From: Acetobacteraceae bacterium
GTDB lineage: Bacteria; Pseudomonadota; Alphaproteobacteria; Acetobacterales; Acetobacteraceae
Assembly: GCA_027487385.1 (NCBI GenBank)
Contig: JAIYDS010000066.1
Location: 1 to 36,858, forward strand
DNA: 36,858 nt
Direction: 5' to 3'
Below, one piece after another: positions 24,796 through 32,579 of the stretch (the first letter of the stretch is position 1; the number at the start of each line of letters is the position of its first letter). Under the pieces are notes generated by a model that worked only from the letters and a program-made list of their open reading frames with translations, was not told the DNA's origin and searched no databases. A program made the translations under genes and the position numbers.

Positions 24796-25578
24796 TCATT
24801 CCTCCGGCGTCCCACCCTGCGCAGGGGACCATTGCAGATGCTGCCCGCCATCGAGGTTCAGGATCTGCCCCGTCACCGAGGGCAGGGCCAGCAGCGCCAT
24901 GGCGGCGGCCGCGATCTCCTCGGGCGAGGTGCCGCGCGCCAGCGGGACCGAGGCGCATTGCCGGTCGAACTGCTCCTGGCTCTGGCGCGGGCTGGGCAGG
25001 GCCGGGCCGGGGCCGATGCCCACCACGCGGATGCGCGGCGCCAGCGCCAGCGCCATCTGCTGCGTCAGCGCCCAGAGCCCGGCCTTGGAGACGGTGTAGG
25101 TCACGAAATGCGGCGTCAGCGACTTCACCCGCTGGTCCAGCATGTTCAGGATCACGCCATGCCGCGGCGCCGTGAGCCCGGCGGCGAAGCCCTGCATCAG
25201 CAGGAAGGGCGCGCGGAGATTGGGCTCGATGTGCCAATCCCAGCTTTCGCGCGTTGCGTCGTTCCACTCGTCGCGCTCGAAGGTGCTGGCATTGTTGACC
25301 AGCACGCCGAGGGTGCCGAGCGCTTCCGTCGCGCGCGGGATCAGCGTCGCCACCTCCGCCTCGCGCAGCAGATCGGCCTGGAGGGCCACGGCGCGGCGGC
25401 CGCGCGCGCGGATTTCCGCCGCCAGCGCCTCGGCCTCGGCGGCGGAGGCATTGTAATGGACGGCGACGTCAAAGCCCGCATCGGCCAAGGCCAGGCAGAT
25501 GGCGCGGCCAAGCCGCTTCGCGCCGCCCGTCACCAGGGCGGCGCGGGGGATATCCTGACGGATGGGGAGCAAGAGCAC
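24796..25578 (-). CDS. folM: Pteridine reductase-like SDR (FolM/PTR1 type)
   Basis: This ~260-residue short-chain dehydrogenase carries pteridine-reductase marks rather than generic SDR ones. The nucleotide motif is TGGAKRLG, which fits the TGxxxRxG pattern of PTR1 and selects NADPH. The catalytic Ser position is Asp (NMLDQRV), 13 residues before the Tyr of YTVSK, the spacing of Asp181-Tyr194-Lys198 in PTR1. It probably reduces dihydropterins or dihydrofolate to the tetrahydro form. The folB gene follows on the same strand. No ATG fits; GTG at 25578 or TTG at 25572 after a GAGAGG are the likely starts, just past the hpnK stop. Confidence 0.87.
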   Translation of the reverse strand: MLLLPIRQDIPRAALVTGGAKRLGRAICLALADAGFDVAVHYNASAAEAEALAAEIRARGRRAVALQADLLREAEVATLIPRATEALGTLGVLVNNASTFERDEWNDATRESWDWHIEPNLRAPFLLMQGFAAGLTAPRHGVILNMLDQRVKSLTPHFVTYTVSKAGLWALTQQMALALAPRIRVVGIGPGPALPSPRQSQEQFDRQCASVPLARGTSPEEIAAAAMALLALPSVTGQILNLDGGQHLQWSPAQGGTPEE

Positions 25579-25600
25579 CTCTCGGGGGAAGACCAGCGCC

Positions 25601-26461
25601 TCAACTGAGGGGGGTGAGGGGTTTCGGCAAGAGCATGGCCGCATAGCCGCCGCGCGGAACCCCCGCGATGCGCTCCGCCACGCGCGGGTCGCAGAGCGCC
25701 GCAAGCTCCCCGGCATAGGCATAGCCGGACGCGCTGCCGGGGAAGCCGCCGGAGGTCGCCGGGTGGAAATACAGCTCCGTCACGCCCTCGGGCAGCACGG
25801 GCAGCACGGCGAGCAGCCGCTCGGCGGTGAAATGGCCGGACCAGGCGAGGCCCACCACCTGGTCCGGCGCCAGCAGGTTCCAGTTGCGCGCGCGCTGCCG
25901 CAGCGTGCGGCACCAGGGCTTCAGCGCCCATTCCGCCTGGCGGGGGCTCGCCGCATCCACCTGGCGCACCAACGCCCCGGGCTCCCAGGGCAGGCGCAGG
26001 CAGCGCACCCCGGCACCGGCCGCCGCCTGCATCAGGGCGGCCGCGATCAGCGGGTGCAGGTGGTAATGCTTGTGGGCGTTCACATGGTCACAGGTGAGGC
26101 CGGTCTCGGTGAAGCGCTCCATCTGCGCCGCCACCTCGGCCGCCAGCTCCGCCTTGGCGAGGGGCGAGAGCGCCAGCAGCAGGCCGAGTGCGGCCATGTC
26201 ATCCCGGAAGCGGCCATTCTTCTGGGTCAGCGCCGGAATCCGCGCGGCGGGCAGCACCGGCACGCCATCGGTGAGCGTCAGGTGCAGCCCCACGGCCAGG
26301 CCCGGATTGGCGCGGGCCACGCGCACCCCTTCCTCGAAGCCGGCCTCGCCCACCATCAGGCTGGCGGCGGTCAGCACGCCCTCGCGATGGGCGCGCTCGA
26401 TGCCTTCATTGGTCTCGGCGGCCAGGCCGAGATCGTCGGCGGTGAAGATCAGGCGTTTCAT
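25601..26461 (-). CDS. hpnK: Hopanoid biosynthesis deacetylase HpnK (YdjC/ChbG family)
   Basis: The 286-residue protein has the YdjC metal site: FTADDLGL (6-13), GLHLTLTDG (about 58) and CDHVNAHKHYHLHP (about 124-137), with late landmarks AWSGHF and YFHPATSGG. HpnK removes the acetyl group from N-acetylglucosaminyl bacteriohopanetetrol during synthesis of the hopanoid cyclitol-ether side chain. Its ATG overlaps the TGA of hpnI (ATGA), so the pair is translationally coupled. The radical SAM partner hpnJ is not in the window. Confidence 0.93.
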   Translation of the reverse strand: MKRLIFTADDLGLAAETNEGIERAHREGVLTAASLMVGEAGFEEGVRVARANPGLAVGLHLTLTDGVPVLPAARIPALTQKNGRFRDDMAALGLLLALSPLAKAELAAEVAAQMERFTETGLTCDHVNAHKHYHLHPLIAAALMQAAAGAGVRCLRLPWEPGALVRQVDAASPRQAEWALKPWCRTLRQRARNWNLLAPDQVVGLAWSGHFTAERLLAVLPVLPEGVTELYFHPATSGGFPGSASGYAYAGELAALCDPRVAERIAGVPRGGYAAMLLPKPLTPLS

Positions 26462-27603
26462 GATGCGCGGGTGGTTTCCACCATGCGGCCATCCCTGCCA
26501 AGCCGGTAGCGCTGCGCCCCCCAGGTGACGCCGCCCGGAACCAGCGCCGCGAGCCAGATCGCCGCCGAGAGCAGGTCCCGCGCGGGCAGCCAGGCCCAGC
26601 GGCGCCAGCCCCCGGATACACCCAGCGCCCGGTCCACCCCCTGGGCCAAAGCGAGCCGGGCCGCCAGCGCCACCGCCAGCCCGGCCAGGGTCCAGGGGCC
26701 CGGCGCCAGGGCCAGGGCCAGGATCGCCCAGGCCAGGGGATGGGTGAAGGCCAGCCCCGCGAAGCCGGCCGGGTTCAGCATCCGCACCGTCCGCGCCCAG
26801 CGCAGCTCATGCCGCCACAGCGCGACCAGGCTCTTCTCCTGCATCACGTGCACCGGGATCACGGGCGAGACGACCACCTGCAGCCCCGCCCGCCGCACCG
26901 CGGCGCCCAGCGCATGATCATCGGCCAGCAGCGGCAGCAGCGGCTCGAACCCGCCGATGCGGTCCAGCGTGGCGCGGGAGAGCGCCATGGTGGCGCCATA
27001 GCAGCCCTTGGCCTGGCCCAGCGCCTCGCCCAGCGCCGCGTTGGGCAGGAAATGCCAATCAATCCCCAGCGCCGCGAGGCGCGACCAGAGCCGCGCATCC
27101 CCCGCCTCGCCGCGGTACAGGCAGGTGACGAGGCCGACCCCAGGCTGTGCCAGCGGGGCGGTCACCGCCGTCAGCCATTCGGGCGGGCAGCGCATATCGG
27201 CATCGCTGATGACGAGCAGCGGATGCCGCGCCTCGGCCGCCAGGTGGACCAGCTGCGAGACCTTGCGATTGGCCCCCAGGATGGCGCCGCCGCTGACGAT
27301 CCGCGCCGGGGTGGCGCTTTCCGCCATGGCGGCGCGGGCGATGGGCAGCGCCGCATCCGCCGGGTCGGCCGCGCCGAACAGCGCCTCGAAGGGCGCCGCA
27401 TGGCGCTGCGCGAGTCCGGCGGCCAGGTTCCCGCCCAGGCCCGGCTCGGCGCCATGCAGCGGCTTGAGCAGGCTGGCGGGCAGGGCCGGGCCCTCGGGCG
27501 GCGGGGTTGCCGCCAGGCGCCGGAGCGCGCGGCGCGCGAAGATCGCCTGCGCGGCACCCGCCAGCGCGAGGATGAGGGACAGGATCGCGAAAACCAGGGT
27601 CAC
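26458..27603 (-). CDS. hpnI: Hopanoid biosynthesis glycosyltransferase HpnI
   Basis: The ~381-residue GT2-type protein begins with a membrane helix (TLVFAILSLILALAGAAQAI). The catalytic domain contains SLLKPLHGAEPGL, IVSGGAILGANRKVSQLVHL, the DxD site VISDADMRCPPEW, GCYGATMALSR, LLADDHALG and a QxxRW-like RHELRWARTVRM. C-terminal membrane segments follow (about 280-345). It adds N-acetylglucosamine to bacteriohopanetetrol; hpnK then deacetylates the product. GTG at 27603 gives the family N-terminus and carries GGAAG next to it; an upstream start would reach into the divergent mlaA gene. Confidence 0.93.
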   Translation of the reverse strand: MTLVFAILSLILALAGAAQAIFARRALRRLAATPPPEGPALPASLLKPLHGAEPGLGGNLAAGLAQRHAAPFEALFGAADPADAALPIARAAMAESATPARIVSGGAILGANRKVSQLVHLAAEARHPLLVISDADMRCPPEWLTAVTAPLAQPGVGLVTCLYRGEAGDARLWSRLAALGIDWHFLPNAALGEALGQAKGCYGATMALSRATLDRIGGFEPLLPLLADDHALGAAVRRAGLQVVVSPVIPVHVMQEKSLVALWRHELRWARTVRMLNPAGFAGLAFTHPLAWAILALALAPGPWTLAGLAVALAARLALAQGVDRALGVSGGWRRWAWLPARDLLSAAIWLAALVPGGVTWGAQRYRLGRDGRMVETTRAS

Positions 27604-27649
27604 CTTCCAACTATCGCGCGGGGGGCGGCCGCGCGGTAGACTGGCGCCC

Positions 27650-28411
27650 GTGAAACCGATCCTCACCGCCGCGCTGTTGCTGGGCCTTCTCACCGGATGC
27701 GCCGGCGACGGGGCCGACCCCTCCGACCCCTATGAGGCGACCAACCGCGCGGTGCTGGAGTTCAACACGGCCCTGGATGACAGCCTGCTGCGCCCCGCCG
27801 CCGAGGCCTATCGGGAGAATGTCCCGGCCCCCATGCGCACGGCGCTGCGCAATTTCCTGCGCAACCTGAATGAGCCGGTGATCCTGGCCAACAACCTGCT
27901 GCAGGGGCGGCTGCTCGATGCCGGGCATACGCTGATGCGCTTCTACATCAACTCGACGGCCGGGGCGCTCGGCGTCTTCGACATCGCCACCCCCTCGGGC
28001 ATCGAGCGGCGCAGCGGGGATTTCGGCCAGACGCTGCATGTCTGGGGCGTGCCGGACGGACCCTTCCTCATGCTGCCCCTTTTCGGCCCGACCACGGTGC
28101 GCGATGCCGTGGGCGATGGGGTGGATGCGCTGGCCAGCCCGGTGGGGCTGGTGACCGGCGCCACCACCTCGGCCGCGCTGTCGCAGCTTCTCGGCGTCGG
28201 GCGTGGCGCGCTGGGCGGGCTCGACCTGCGCGCCGAGAATATCGAGACGCTGGACGCGCTGCGCAGCGAGAGCCTGGATTTCTACGCCCGGCTGCGCAGC
28301 GTGGTGCGCCAGCGGCGCGATGCCGAATTGGGCCGCAGCAGCGCCGAGGGCGAGGGGCTGACCACGCTGGAGGATCCGGGCGAGGCGCCGGCGGACGCCC
28401 CGCGCCCCTGA
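27650..28411 (+). CDS. mlaA: MlaA/VacJ family phospholipid-transport lipoprotein
   Basis: The 253-residue lipoprotein has a GTG start, signal KPILTAALLLGLLTGC with lipobox LLTGC, and the MlaA core. The core shows DPYEATNRAVLEFNTALDD, NFLRNLNEPVILANNLLQG, FYINSTAGALGVFDIA, GDFGQTLHVWGV and LPLFGPTTVRDAVG. MlaA sits in the outer membrane and removes misplaced phospholipids from its outer leaflet. It is divergent from hpnI with 46 bases between; hopanoid and Mla genes both affect outer-membrane lipid order, so shared control is possible. The C-terminal tail is acidic and Pro-rich. Confidence 0.95.
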   Translation: MKPILTAALLLGLLTGCAGDGADPSDPYEATNRAVLEFNTALDDSLLRPAAEAYRENVPAPMRTALRNFLRNLNEPVILANNLLQGRLLDAGHTLMRFYINSTAGALGVFDIATPSGIERRSGDFGQTLHVWGVPDGPFLMLPLFGPTTVRDAVGDGVDALASPVGLVTGATTSAALSQLLGVGRGALGGLDLRAENIETLDALRSESLDFYARLRSVVRQRRDAELGRSSAEGEGLTTLEDPGEAPADAPRP

Positions 28412-28494
28412 GCGGGCGGCCGCCTCCTGGCGTGAAAGGCCCCAAATCCATCTTCGATCTGGCACAAGCCGTTGTATTTGTAACATATATGGAG

Positions 28495-28540
28495 AGGGGT
28501 CTGGGGCCCCCGGCCCCAGCCGCCGGAGGCCCTTTTTGCC
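28495..28540. repeat. Dispersed GC-rich palindromic element, copy C
   Basis: CTGGGGCC (28501-28508) pairs with GGCCCCAG (28512-28519), followed by CCGCCGGAGGCC and five T (28533-28537). It is nearly identical to copy A over about 40 bases. Both also have an AAAGGCCCCA segment upstream (28436-28445; 7477-7487 for A). It lies between the convergent mlaA and AraC genes and could terminate mlaA. Confidence 0.82.
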
Positions 28541-28587
28541 CTTCGCGTGAAGCCGATGCGCTCGTCCGAAGTCAGGCAATTCCGGCC

Positions 28588-29490
28588 TCAGGCCAGCCCC
28601 CGCCGCCAGGCGCCGGGTGTCACGCCGACATGGCGGCCGAACAGCGCCGTGAAATGCGACTGATCCGCGAAGCCGCAGATATGCGCGATCTGCGCCAAGG
28701 GCAGATCCGGATCGGCCAGGCATTCCTTGGCCTTCTCGATCCGCCGCGCGGTGACGAAGGCGCGCGGCGTCTGGCCCGTCGCCGCCTTGAAGGCCCGGCT
28801 GAAATGATAGGGCGAGAGGCAGACGCTGGCCGCCATCTCCTCCAGCCCGAAGCTTTCGGAGAGATTGGCCTCGATCCAGCCCAGCACGCTGCGCAGCCGG
28901 GCCGGTGAGAGCGGGCGGACCTCGTCCGGGGCACGGGCCGGGGGGGATTGCAGCCGCAGCAGCAGCGAGATCAGCGCGAGCGCGGCCCCATCGGCGAAGA
29001 GCCGGCCATGGGGATGGCCGTCCTGCGTCTCGGCCCAGATCATGTCGAGCAGCCGGGAGATCAGGGGCGAGCGGAAGCTGCCGGCATGCAGCCGGCCGAA
29101 ATCGCGCGGTGCGGGCCCTGGTTCCACCTCCTCCAGCCTGTCGCGCACGAAGCCCGCGGGCAGGGAGATGAAGCTCTTCTGATGCGGCGCATCCACCGCG
29201 AAGCGCGTCGCGACGCCGGGCGGCTTCAGGACCAGGTCACCCAGGCGGAAGGGCATGCAATTCTGCCCGGTGCCGATGTCGAAGCGCATCCGGCCCTGCC
29301 CCTGCTCATTGATGGCCAGGGTGAAGTCATCGGTCGGCGGGTCGGGGAATTCCCCGGCGGGCTGGCGAAACCGGACCAGGGCCAGGGGCGTCGCTCCGAC
29401 CAGCCGATGGGCGCGGACATAGCCGGCATAGGCGCCCGCGCCATAGACCTCGGCGAGGCTGGGCAGGGGCGATGGCGCGATGTGATTCAT
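28588..29490 (-). CDS. AraC family transcriptional regulator
   Basis: The 300-residue protein has a variable N-terminal sensor half (1-190) and a C-terminal AraC DNA-binding domain with two helix-turn-helix motifs. These are LEEMAASVCLSPYHFSRAFK with TGQTPRAFVTARRIEKAKE, and LAQIAHICGFADQSHFTALF with RHVGVTPGAWRR. The ligand is unknown and neither neighbour is an obvious target. A GGGAAG site precedes the ATG. It converges on mlaA. Confidence 0.94.
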   Translation of the reverse strand: MNHIAPSPLPSLAEVYGAGAYAGYVRAHRLVGATPLALVRFRQPAGEFPDPPTDDFTLAINEQGQGRMRFDIGTGQNCMPFRLGDLVLKPPGVATRFAVDAPHQKSFISLPAGFVRDRLEEVEPGPAPRDFGRLHAGSFRSPLISRLLDMIWAETQDGHPHGRLFADGAALALISLLLRLQSPPARAPDEVRPLSPARLRSVLGWIEANLSESFGLEEMAASVCLSPYHFSRAFKAATGQTPRAFVTARRIEKAKECLADPDLPLAQIAHICGFADQSHFTALFGRHVGVTPGAWRRGLA

Positions 29491-29815
29491 GGCGCTTTGC
29501 TTCCCGGGCCGGACCTCTGGCGTGTCACGCTCACCTCTCCTTCGTCGTAACCATCTCCGCTACGATGGGGGTGCGGCCAGGGTTACGGCGCGGCGCCGAC
29601 AAACCGCTGTGACGTGGATGCGGTGTTTTGGGACGCGCGTGCGGCGGCGGCGCGGCGTGCGGCCGTTTTCAGCAATCGGACAACAGAAATGGCCGGGAAT
29701 CAGAAAGAAGCGCGCCTGCGGCCAGGGCCAGTCTGATCCCGGGGACACGCGCTCCGCCGGGCCAGGCCCCGGGGAGGCATGCCTCAAGGTTGAGATCAGA
29801 AGCAGGAGAACACGA
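29491..29815. other. 325-base gap between the AraC gene and a small secreted protein gene
   Basis: I see no supported gene, RNA or strong symmetry here. It must contain the promoters of both divergent genes, but no boxes stand out. Confidence 0.5.
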
Positions 29816-30136
29816 ATGACCCATTTTCACCGCATGTTGACCAGACCCGGCCTGGTGCTGGGCGCCGGGCTCCTCGGCGCCGCGCTCTGCGCCGCGCCGG
29901 GCGCGCGGGCGGAAGGCGAGGGCGCGGGGAACTACATGCCCGACCGCACGGCCGAGATCCTGATGGAGCACGCCGCCGCCGCCCGCATGAGCGTGTGCGA
30001 GGCGGTTCTCATCCCCGTCGGCAGCGATGGCACCTTCCGCCTCGTCTATCGCGTGGTGCGCCCGGGCCAGCCGCAGATCGCCCGGCCGGCCAATGCCATG
30101 TCGGCCGTGGTGCAAAGCAGCGCCTGCCCGCGCTGA
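29816..30136 (+). CDS. Small secreted protein, function unknown
   Basis: The 106-residue product has a signal peptide (LTRPGLVLGAGLLGAALCAAPGARA, cleavage near AEGEG). The short mature domain has two Cys (MSVCEAVL and the final SSACPR) that could form a disulfide, and a beta-rich stretch DGTFRLVYRVVRPGQ. An AGGAGA ribosome site sits 7 bases before the ATG, which supports real translation. No family recognised. It is flanked by the divergent AraC gene and the convergent membrane-protein gene. Confidence 0.72.
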   Translation: MTHFHRMLTRPGLVLGAGLLGAALCAAPGARAEGEGAGNYMPDRTAEILMEHAAAARMSVCEAVLIPVGSDGTFRLVYRVVRPGQPQIARPANAMSAVVQSSACPR

Positions 30137-30209
30137 GACGCCACCTGGATCCGGACCCGGGAGGCGCGAAGGCCGCCCGGGTCCGCGCGGCATTCGCGGA
30201 TCGTGCGGC

Positions 30210-30986
30210 TCAGCCGAGCCGCGCGAGCGCCCAGGCGACCGCCACCGGAACCCCCGCCAGCGCATAGATCAGCACCCGGGCCCGCCACCCCTTGAGCCGG
30301 GCGGTCAGCCGCGCGCCCAGCAGCAGGGGTGCCAGCGGCGCCAGCGCCGCCGCCCAATCGGCCGGCGCGCCGCGCGCCAGCAGCGGGCCGGCCAGCAGCG
30401 CCGCCAGCAGCATGGCGAAGGGCAGCCGCGCCGCATCCCCCGCGAGCCCACCCCCGGCCAGTTGCTGCCCGAGGGCGGCGGCCAGGAGGGTCATCGCCAG
30501 CATCACCCAGGGCCCGGGAATATCCGAGGCGAGCAGCCCGGCCAGCAGCGCCACCGCCGCCAGCACGCCGCGCCAGGGGGGTGCCGCCTCCAGCTGGACC
30601 AGCGGCACCAGCAGCAGCAAGGCGAGCCCGGCCGGCGCGGCGCGGCGGAGATCGGCCTCGGTCAGGGGGGCGCCGGCCATCCACCAGCCGGTGAAGCCCG
30701 CCGCCAGCAGCCCGAGCCCGACCAGCAGCCCGCCGCGCCGCCCGCTCGCCAGGGGCAGGGCCAGCAGCAGCCCGGCCAGGGCCAGCAGCGGCAGGCGCTC
30801 GGCCAATTGCCGGGGCGAGGGATAGACCAGCCCCAGCAGGAGGGTCACGCCCAGCAGCGCGCCCAGCGCGAGGCCGAGCCCCGCCGTCGCCGGGCGCTTG
30901 CGCCAGCGGAACAGCCCCGCCCAGGTCAGGGCCAGCAGCAGCGCGGCCAGCGGGGCCGCGACTTCGGACATCGAATCGGGAAGCAT
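30210..30986 (-). CDS. Polytopic membrane protein, function unknown
   Basis: The 258-residue product is almost entirely hydrophobic, with eight or more Leu/Ala-rich segments separated by short charged loops (for example FRWRKRP at about 26, ARLTARLKGWRARV near 230). No catalytic motif is visible and I do not recognise a family. The start is either the ATG at 30986 or the one at 30971. It is divergent from the cytochrome b561 gene with 65 bases between. The hydrophobic pattern argues that this is a real gene. Confidence 0.68.
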   Translation of the reverse strand: MLPDSMSEVAAPLAALLLALTWAGLFRWRKRPATAGLGLALGALLGVTLLLGLVYPSPRQLAERLPLLALAGLLLALPLASGRRGGLLVGLGLLAAGFTGWWMAGAPLTEADLRRAAPAGLALLLLVPLVQLEAAPPWRGVLAAVALLAGLLASDIPGPWVMLAMTLLAAALGQQLAGGGLAGDAARLPFAMLLAALLAGPLLARGAPADWAAALAPLAPLLLGARLTARLKGWRARVLIYALAGVPVAVAWALARLG

Positions 30987-31051
30987 GCCGTAACTTGCCT
31001 CACTCCCCCCGGGGGAAGCTATGCTGCATCGCGAAGCGGAAAGGATGCGGC

Positions 31052-31711
31052 ATGTCGGAAACGCGCGTGAAGGTTTGGGATGGCTGGGTGCGGCTGGTGC
31101 ACTGGTCCATCGTCATTCTCATCCCGGTCTCCTATCTCACGGCCCGCTCCCACAAGATGGATCTGCACATGCTCAGCGGTTACACGCTGCTGACGCTGGT
31201 GATCTTCCGCATCCTCTGGGGCCTGGTCGGCTCCGAGCCCGCGCGCTTCATGACCTTCCTGCGCTCACCCTTCGCGGCGCTGGCGCATTTGCGGCACATG
31301 AAGGGCGATCCGGGGCCGGACCGCGAACTCACCCACAACCCGGCCGGCGGCTGGATGGTGGTGGTGATCCTGAGCGTGCTGCTGACCCAGGCGGTCACGG
31401 GCCTCTTCACCGACGACCAGATCTTCACCCGCGGCCCGCTGGCCCAGCAGGTGAGCGGCGCCACCAGCGATTGGGCCGGCTGGATCCATATCCGGCTGAT
31501 CAATGTGATCGGGATCGTCATCGTCCTGCACATCGCGGCCGTGATCTGGTACCGCGTGAGCCTGGGGCATGACCTGGTGCAGGCCATGATGATCGGCAGC
31601 AAGCCCATGCCGGCCGGGACGCGCCAGCCGAAGATGGGCCACCCTTTGCTGGCCCTGGCCCTGCTGGGGGCCAGCGCCGGCTTCGTGAACTGGATTTCGC
31701 GCTTCGGTTGA
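31052..31711 (+). CDS. Cytochrome b561 family di-heme membrane protein
   Basis: The 219-residue protein has four main membrane helices and heme-ligand histidines of the bacterial b561/Ni-Fe-hydrogenase b-type family. These are WVRLVHWSIV (helix 1), HKMDLHMLSGYTLL (helix 2) and WIHIRLINVIGIVIVLHIAAV (helix 3-4, cited as region). It should shuttle electrons in the inner membrane between quinone and a periplasmic partner. No cytochrome c partner is adjacent. A GGAAAGGA site precedes the ATG, and an upstream in-frame start is less likely. It converges on the Cys/His-tailed protein gene with only 3 bases between stops. Confidence 0.92.
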   Translation: MSETRVKVWDGWVRLVHWSIVILIPVSYLTARSHKMDLHMLSGYTLLTLVIFRILWGLVGSEPARFMTFLRSPFAALAHLRHMKGDPGPDRELTHNPAGGWMVVVILSVLLTQAVTGLFTDDQIFTRGPLAQQVSGATSDWAGWIHIRLINVIGIVIVLHIAAVIWYRVSLGHDLVQAMMIGSKPMPAGTRQPKMGHPLLALALLGASAGFVNWISRFG

Positions 31712-31714
31712 GGC

Positions 31715-32377
31715 TCAGCAATCCACGCAGGTCATCATGGGCACGCCGTGCTCGCAGAACTCCACCCCGCTGCCCTCGACCGGCATGACGCGGACCGGGA
31801 CTCCGCGCATGTTGACCTTCGCGTCGCCCAGGCTCTTGTTCATCAGCTTGAGGTAGGTGACCACATCGGTCGGCTCCCAGCCGCTGTGCTTCGAGAGGAA
31901 GTCGAGCCGCGGCCCGCGCCCCTTGAGGCCCAGCTTGGTGATGGAGATGTGCTTGTCCGACCCGCCGGCGCGCAGCGCGCGGATGACGGTGGTGGAGCAG
32001 TTCTTCTTGATGACGTGGTAGGAGGCCTTCTCATACTCATAGCCGCGCCACCAGCGCGTGATGGCCTTGGTGTCCAGCACGCCATCGGCGATCTCCACCA
32101 CCGTATCGGCGCTTCTGCCATGTTCGGCCGTGACGTCGGCCTGGTAGGACGGGTTGCAGCGGTGCTGCACCTTGTAGACGTTGGTGGTGCCATAGATGCC
32201 GCTGACGATCTTGGCCAGGAAGGGGCTCTTGGTCTTGTCCGCCATGTATTTGCGATCTTCGCTCTGCGGCCACCAGGAGATGTAGACCCCGGCCTCGACC
32301 TGCAGGGAGGAATGGCCCCATTGGGCGTTCTCGCCGCCGCGCACATGGTTCCAATTATAGACCCAGACCTTCGCCAT
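31715..32377 (-). CDS. Candidate permuted papain-fold cysteine hydrolase with C-terminal Cys/His cluster
   Basis: The 220-residue protein is not a family I can name. An N-terminal WGHSSLQV with His22 is followed by YISWWPQ (32-38) and later by YHVIKKNCSTTVIRAL with Cys127. His before Cys in this context is the order of circularly permuted NlpC/P60-papain folds (LRAT, PPPDE, YaeF types). The tail after residue 205 ends CEHGVPMMTCVDC, with C208, H210, C217 and C220, a likely zinc-binding knuckle. There is no signal peptide. It is richer in Lys and Tyr than neighbouring proteins. A GGGAGGA site supports the ATG at 32377; earlier starts add unrelated residues. No obvious immunity or secretion gene is adjacent. 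Hydrolase function is inference from the His/Cys pattern. Confidence 0.75.
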   Translation of the reverse strand: MAKVWVYNWNHVRGGENAQWGHSSLQVEAGVYISWWPQSEDRKYMADKTKSPFLAKIVSGIYGTTNVYKVQHRCNPSYQADVTAEHGRSADTVVEIADGVLDTKAITRWWRGYEYEKASYHVIKKNCSTTVIRALRAGGSDKHISITKLGLKGRGPRLDFLSKHSGWEPTDVVTYLKLMNKSLGDAKVNMRGVPVRVMPVEGSGVEFCEHGVPMMTCVDC

Positions 32378-32579
32378 GTGACCAATCCTCCCTCTGTGGT
32401 GGTGTTTCACGAAAACTGAGCATATCCCGCCCGGGGATGCGAGGCTTTCGTTTCGCCCTTGTTTCAGCACGGCGCCGCGGCGCCGCGTGAGGGCGTCTGC
32501 CCGATCGCGCCCATCGGCCGCGCCTCTTGGCCCCGGTCTTGCTGATCCCCCGCGAAGCAACAACCGGAATCTCTCCTGA

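Noticed and set aside
31715-32377. Toxin-immunity pair with the neighbouring genes
   Set aside because: Neighbours are a cytochrome b561 and a solute-binding protein; neither resembles an immunity protein, and no small partner frame with a ribosome site is seen.
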